Shown here piece by piece: positions 5,598 to 8,861 of a DNA stretch of 8,861 nucleotides. Made by a program: the position numbers and the translations under genes. This DNA is from a bacterium (GTDB taxonomy: Bacteria; CG2-30-53-67; CG2-30-70-394). The number at the start of each line of letters is the position of its first letter. Position 1 is the stretch's first letter. Location: NCBI GenBank assembly GCA_024278555.1, contig JAJRSX010000078.1, forward strand, positions 1 to 8,861, written 5' to 3'. A model generated the notes under the pieces. The model saw nothing but the letters and a program-made list of their open reading frames with translations. It made no database searches and was not told the DNA's origin.

Positions 5598-7880
5598 CTA
5601 CGCTGGCGCTGCCTCGCCTCCCTCCAGGAGACGCACCAGGGCGGGAAAGAGCCACAGGTCGGCGGCCAGGGCGACGGTGAGGCAGAGGCAGGTGAGGAGG
5701 CCGAAGTGGCGGGTCGGGCCAAAGGTGGAGAGGGCGAGGAGGGCGAAGCCGGCGACCAGGACCCAGGTGGTGAGCTTGAGGGCGGCGCCGCTGGTGCGCA
5801 CCGTCTCCTCCAGGGCGGCGTCCATTCCCATGCCGCGGCCGCGGGCGTGGCGGTAGCTCAGGGCCATATGGATGGTGTCGTCGACCGCCAGGCCGAGGGC
5901 GACGGAGCCGATCATCGCGGTGGAGAAGTCGAGACACATCCCGGTCCACCCCATGATGCCGAGGACGCCGCCCACCGGCAGGAGGTTGGGGAGCATCGCC
6001 GCCAACCCCCAACGCCACGACCCCATGAGCGCCCAAAAGAGGAGGCCGATCACCGCCAGGGCGGCGACCATGCCGCGCCGGAGCCCCTGGCTCACCAGGT
6101 TCATCATCCGCGCCTCGTGCAGGGCGGTTCCGGCGACCGTTACCCGGTAGTCGTCGCCGAGGAGGCCCTCGGCGGTGGCGTCGACCCAGCGTGCGATCTC
6201 CACCATGCGGGCGGAGGAGAGCTCGGGCAGGAGCAGGAGCAGCCGGGTGGCGCGGTGGTCGTGGTCGATGAGCGCCCGCGCCGGGCCCGAGGCACCGGCG
6301 AGATCGGCGAGCAGCAGGAGCTGCGCCCCCTCCGCCTCCCCCACCACCCCGCTCCCCTCGCCGCGCAGGGTGGCGAGGAGATCGGGCAGGGCGCGCACCG
6401 AGGCGATGAGCGGCTGCTCCGCCAGGGCGTCGCGCAGGCGGACCACCTCGCCGAGGGTGGCGGTGTCCAGGAGCGGCTTGCCGTCGCGCCGCTCGATCAT
6501 CACCGACAGGGGGGTGGAGCCGCCGAGGGCCGCCTCCGCCTCGCGGTAACCGACCCGCAGGGAGCCGTCGGCAGGGAAGTAGCGCACCATGTCGGTCTCG
6601 GCGTGGAGGCGGCCGATCCCGGGAATCAGGAGGGCGAGCAGCACGATGGCCGTTGCCGCCCGCACCCGCGGCCGCCGACACCGGGGCAGTCTCCCCTCCC
6701 ACGCCTCCTTCTCCAGGGGGTTGCCCACCTGCAGGTGGAGAAAGAGCGGCAGGGTAACGACCGCGTGGAAGAGGCCGACGGCGACGCCGATCGCCATCCA
6801 CACGCCGGTGGCGATCAGCGCCGGGACCCCCATCAGGGAGAGGCCGAGGAAGCCGGCGGCGGTGGTGGCGGAGGTCCAGAGGCAGGCGGGCCCGACGCGC
6901 AGGAGCGCCGCGCGCACCCCGTCGCGGTGGACCGCCGCGGTGAGGTGGACGCCGTCGGTGAGGGCGAGGACGAGGATCAGGGCCGGGGCGATCGCCGAGA
7001 CCACCGTCAGCGGCGCCCCCACCCACCCCATCACCCCAAGGGTCCAGCCGCTGGTGAGGAGCGCCGTGGCCAGGGGGGGGACGGCGCGGCGCACCGAGCC
7101 GAGGCCGATCGCCAGGATTACCAGACTCCCCACCGAGGCGACCGGCACCAGGAGGCGGGCGTCGTGGAAGAGCGCCCGCCGCAGCTCCTGTTTGATTACC
7201 GGCGTCCCCACCGTCGCCCAGCGGCTGCCGGCGGGGAGGTGGCGGGCGAGGAGGCGGTCGACGGCGGTCACCAGGGTCGGCGAGTCGGAGTCGCTGAGGC
7301 CGAGGCGGAGGATGAGGCTCTCCCCGTGGCGGCCGGCGAGGCGGCCGCGCACCTGGCCGTCGGCGAGGATCGCCGCCGCCTCCCCCTCCCCTACCCCGTC
7401 GGCCGGCACCCACCGCTGAAAGGAGAGGGTGTCGTTGCCGAGGGTGAGGCGTCGCGCCCGCGCCAGGCTGCTCACCCACACCACCGAGTCCAGGGTGGTG
7501 GCGGCGTCGTGGGCCGCGCCGAGGCCGGCGATCATCGCCGGATCGAGGGGCGAGACCCCCGCCGGCGGCCGGATCACCACCAGGAGGAGTTCGTCGTTGT
7601 CAAACCGCTCGCGCAGGTGGTGGAAGGCGAGAAAGTCGGGGTCGTTCTCGACCACGAAGGCGTTGAGGCGCACGTCAATGGCCAGGCGCGGCAGACCGGC
7701 GAAGAGGAGCACCGTCGCCGCCGCCACCACCGCCGCCCAGCGGACCGGCCAGCGCAGCAGCGACGCCGTGTGGCGGGCAAAGAGCCGCTCGATCAGCCGT
7801 TCGACCGGGCCGTCCGGATGGGGCGGCTCACCGACCGGCGCGCCACCGTTGCCGGCAACAGGGTGCGGCAAACGGATCAA
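5598..7880 (-). CDS. RND-superfamily exporter (MMPL/HAE3-like), inner membrane
   Basis: A proton-driven permease of about 760 residues, smaller than the trimeric AcrB-type pumps (about 1,050). It has the two-fold layout of the MMPL/HAE3 group (COG1033-like): TM1 near 47-64, a periplasmic domain to about 240, five helices to about 382, then TM7 near 408-424, a second periplasmic domain to about 602, and a final helix set to about 750. The proton-relay acids lie in matching places: TDG (308-310) in the first half and VDD (666-668) in the second, within GLAVDDTIHMALSYRHARG. Relatives move lipids such as hopanoids or mycolates; the substrate here is unknown. No adaptor or outer-membrane channel gene is adjacent. 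The start is taken as TTG, because TTGA overlaps the stop of the TVP38 gene and no better start codon precedes the conserved VERLIERLF (26-34). Further upstream the frame is a shadow of TVP38. Family is secure; the start is less so. Confidence 0.9.
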   Translation of the reverse strand: MIRLPHPVAGNGGAPVGEPPHPDGPVERLIERLFARHTASLLRWPVRWAAVVAAATVLLFAGLPRLAIDVRLNAFVVENDPDFLAFHHLRERFDNDELLLVVIRPPAGVSPLDPAMIAGLGAAHDAATTLDSVVWVSSLARARRLTLGNDTLSFQRWVPADGVGEGEAAAILADGQVRGRLAGRHGESLILRLGLSDSDSPTLVTAVDRLLARHLPAGSRWATVGTPVIKQELRRALFHDARLLVPVASVGSLVILAIGLGSVRRAVPPLATALLTSGWTLGVMGWVGAPLTVVSAIAPALILVLALTDGVHLTAAVHRDGVRAALLRVGPACLWTSATTAAGFLGLSLMGVPALIATGVWMAIGVAVGLFHAVVTLPLFLHLQVGNPLEKEAWEGRLPRCRRPRVRAATAIVLLALLIPGIGRLHAETDMVRYFPADGSLRVGYREAEAALGGSTPLSVMIERRDGKPLLDTATLGEVVRLRDALAEQPLIASVRALPDLLATLRGEGSGVVGEAEGAQLLLLADLAGASGPARALIDHDHRATRLLLLLPELSSARMVEIARWVDATAEGLLGDDYRVTVAGTALHEARMMNLVSQGLRRGMVAALAVIGLLFWALMGSWRWGLAAMLPNLLPVGGVLGIMGWTGMCLDFSTAMIGSVALGLAVDDTIHMALSYRHARGRGMGMDAALEETVRTSGAALKLTTWVLVAGFALLALSTFGPTRHFGLLTCLCLTVALAADLWLFPALVRLLEGGEAAPA

Positions 7881-8599
7881 TTCTTTTTCCGCCGATGCGC
7901 CAGCTCCCGCAGGGGGGCGAGCCAGGCGGTGCGGTTGACCACCAGCAGTGTCGCCACCGTCACCAAGATGAGGAGGAGGCTGGCGCCGCCGGCGCGCAGA
8001 TAGAAGTCGCGCCGCACGCCGGCGCCGAAGATGACGAAGATCACCGAGCCGGGGAGGAGGCCGATCACCGAGCCGAAGAAGTAGTGGCGCGCCCGTACCC
8101 CGCTCACCGAACAGAGGAGGTTGACCATCAGGGCGGTGAGGGGCATCTGGCGGATGAGGACCACCGCCGCCACCCCGTGGTCGCGCATCACCTGACGAAC
8201 AATCCGGTACCGGTTGCCGAAGCGCCGTTCGACGATGTGGCGGCCGAGCCAGCGGCCCAGGTAAAAGGTGAGCATCGCCGACAGCAGGGTCGCGGCAAGG
8301 ACCGTCGCCAGCCCCATGGCGATGCCGAAGAGCATCCCGCCGGCCACCGACACCGCCATCCGCGGTACCCCCACCAGGATGACCAGGGCACCGATACCGA
8401 TGAACATCGGCTTCGCCCATCCCCCCGCCTCCCCCACCAGGGTGTTCCACGCCTCCAGGTGCTCCGGGTCGAGGTAGACGGCCAGGGGGGAGTGGCGGAC
8501 GCCGAAGATGATCGCGGTAAGGACGACGGCGAGGGTGGCCGCCTTGACCACCGCCTCGCGGGTCTCCTTCACCGGGATGGGGGTGCGCTCCGCGCTCAT
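7877..8599 (-). CDS. TVP38/TMEM64 (DedA superfamily) membrane protein
   Basis: This 240-residue polytopic inner-membrane protein has the SNARE-associated/VTT domain. Members of the wider DedA superfamily act as lipid flippases or scramblases, including undecaprenyl-phosphate recycling; this protein's own substrate is unknown. Visible features: a first hydrophobic helix at about 18-34; the re-entrant segment VILVGVPRMAVSVAGGMLFG (73-92) with Arg80; AATLLSAMLTFYLGRWLGR (102-120); the conserved arginine-proline motif LIRQMPL (148-154) with Asn160; the glycine-rich SVIGLLPGSVIFVIFGAG (177-194); and a last helix at 205-222. The C-terminus is basic (HRRKKN). Two ATGs are adjacent. The second, at 8599, is chosen because AGGAG is four bases away from it but only one base from the first. 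It leads a two-gene operon with the RND exporter, whose TTG overlaps this TGA. Confidence 0.93.
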   Translation of the reverse strand: MSAERTPIPVKETREAVVKAATLAVVLTAIIFGVRHSPLAVYLDPEHLEAWNTLVGEAGGWAKPMFIGIGALVILVGVPRMAVSVAGGMLFGIAMGLATVLAATLLSAMLTFYLGRWLGRHIVERRFGNRYRIVRQVMRDHGVAAVVLIRQMPLTALMVNLLCSVSGVRARHYFFGSVIGLLPGSVIFVIFGAGVRRDFYLRAGGASLLLILVTVATLLVVNRTAWLAPLRELAHRRKKN

Positions 8600-8603
8600 C
8601 ATG

Positions 8604-8608
8604 CTCCT
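8604..8608 (-). promoter_or_regulatory. Shine-Dalgarno site of the TVP38-family gene
   Basis: AGGAG on the minus strand lies one base from the ATG at 8602 and four from the ATG at 8599. The spacing favours the second start. The site abuts one copy of the 37-base direct repeat. Confidence 0.6.
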
Positions 8609-8612
8609 GCGA

Positions 8613-8649
8613 GTCTGTCGGACTTCGGCGATGGTGACGAGGGGAGGCG
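8613..8649. repeat. Copy A of a 37-base imperfect direct repeat
   Basis: It starts with GTCTGTCGGACTT, identical to copy B, and over 37 bases agrees at 30 positions by hand alignment with no gaps. It lies immediately upstream of the SD of the TVP38-RND operon, so it is probably in the mRNA leader. Confidence 0.65.
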
Positions 8650-8720
8650 CGATCGGGCCGCGGGCTGAGACCCACCCCAAACCCTCTACGCTCCCCTCTC
8701 AGTGGAAGACTCCCCTAGGT

Positions 8721-8757
8721 GTCTGTCGGACTTATGCGATCGTTGCGAGGGAAAGCG
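8721..8757. repeat. Copy B of a 37-base imperfect direct repeat
   Basis: It starts 108 bases from copy A, in the same orientation, with 30/37 identity and a perfect 13-base head. The palindrome CCTAGG lies just before it (8714-8719). The flanking DNA (8758-8861) shows no gene I can support. The copies could be operator-type sites, dispersed repeats with a GTCGGAC core, or the relic of a local duplication of the leader. Confidence 0.65.
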
Positions 8758-8861
8758 GGCTCGAGTCCGGATTGCGACCCGTTCGAGCGCTACGCGGGCC
8801 TATGTAACGAAGAACGGGGCGCGATCCGGGCCGAGATCCGCGAATCAAGCAGTAGATCGTG

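Noticed and set aside
5706-8003. A 765-residue plus-strand open frame opposite the RND exporter
   Set aside because: It is the antisense shadow of a strongly supported gene. Its product is rich in Arg, Gly, Glu and His with no recognisable domain, as expected in very GC-rich DNA where stop codons are rare.
7881-8675. Long N-terminal extension of the RND frame
   Set aside because: It overlaps the well-supported TVP38 gene in another frame and gives a low-complexity Pro/Arg/Gly product. The exporter fold begins only after about 7800.

Overview
The window is very GC-rich (roughly 70% by eye), with dense genes, short spacers, frequent GTG or TTG starts and stop/start overlaps. Gene content (type II dehydroquinase, UbiE/MenG methyltransferase, RND-superfamily exporter, TVP38/DedA protein) and the dispersed short repeats fit a Gram-negative bacterium of the Proteobacteria/Desulfobacterota kind. 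The lineage cannot be fixed from this sequence. No tRNA, rRNA, CRISPR array, transposase or phage gene was seen.

Layout, left to right. (1) 1-1224, minus strand: a tight three-gene run, read as an uncharacterised 113-residue protein, a TPR protein, then aroQ (3' end cut by the window edge). Both junctions are 4-base GTGA overlaps, so translation is probably coupled. (2) 1225-1734: about 510 bases with no supported gene, packed with repeats: a degenerate ACRAAG-type array, a 26-bp perfect inverted repeat of CACRGAG units around 92 bases, and a cluster of GC-rich palindromes including a REP-like element. (3) 1735-3990, minus strand: a conserved uncharacterised protein (resembling what I recall as the Sfum_1244 family) downstream of a geranylgeranyl-reductase-family flavoprotein. 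(4) 3991-4171: divergent spacer holding GCTGAAA heptamer repeats in inverted arrangement. (5) 4172-5540, plus strand: a small one-pass membrane protein, a 214-base spacer with a lower-GC patch, then ubiE/menG. (6) 5541-5597: short convergent spacer with a weak hairpin. (7) 5598-8599, minus strand: a two-gene operon, TVP38/DedA-family membrane protein followed by an RND exporter, joined by a TTGA overlap. (8) 8600-8861: upstream region of that operon, with a 37-base imperfect direct repeat (30/37 identical) spaced 108 bases apart.

How the genes may work together: aroQ acts in the shikimate pathway to chorismate, the precursor of aromatic amino acids and of quinone head groups. UbiE/MenG methylates the quinone ring, and the nearby flavoprotein belongs to a family that saturates isoprenoid chains, so the middle of the window may have a quinone theme (inference). 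The right-hand operon looks like an inner-membrane lipid or amphiphile handling pair (inference). The least-explained parts are the three periodic repeat families, the 113-residue protein coupled to TPR and aroQ, and the duplicated leader motif upstream of the TVP38-RND operon.
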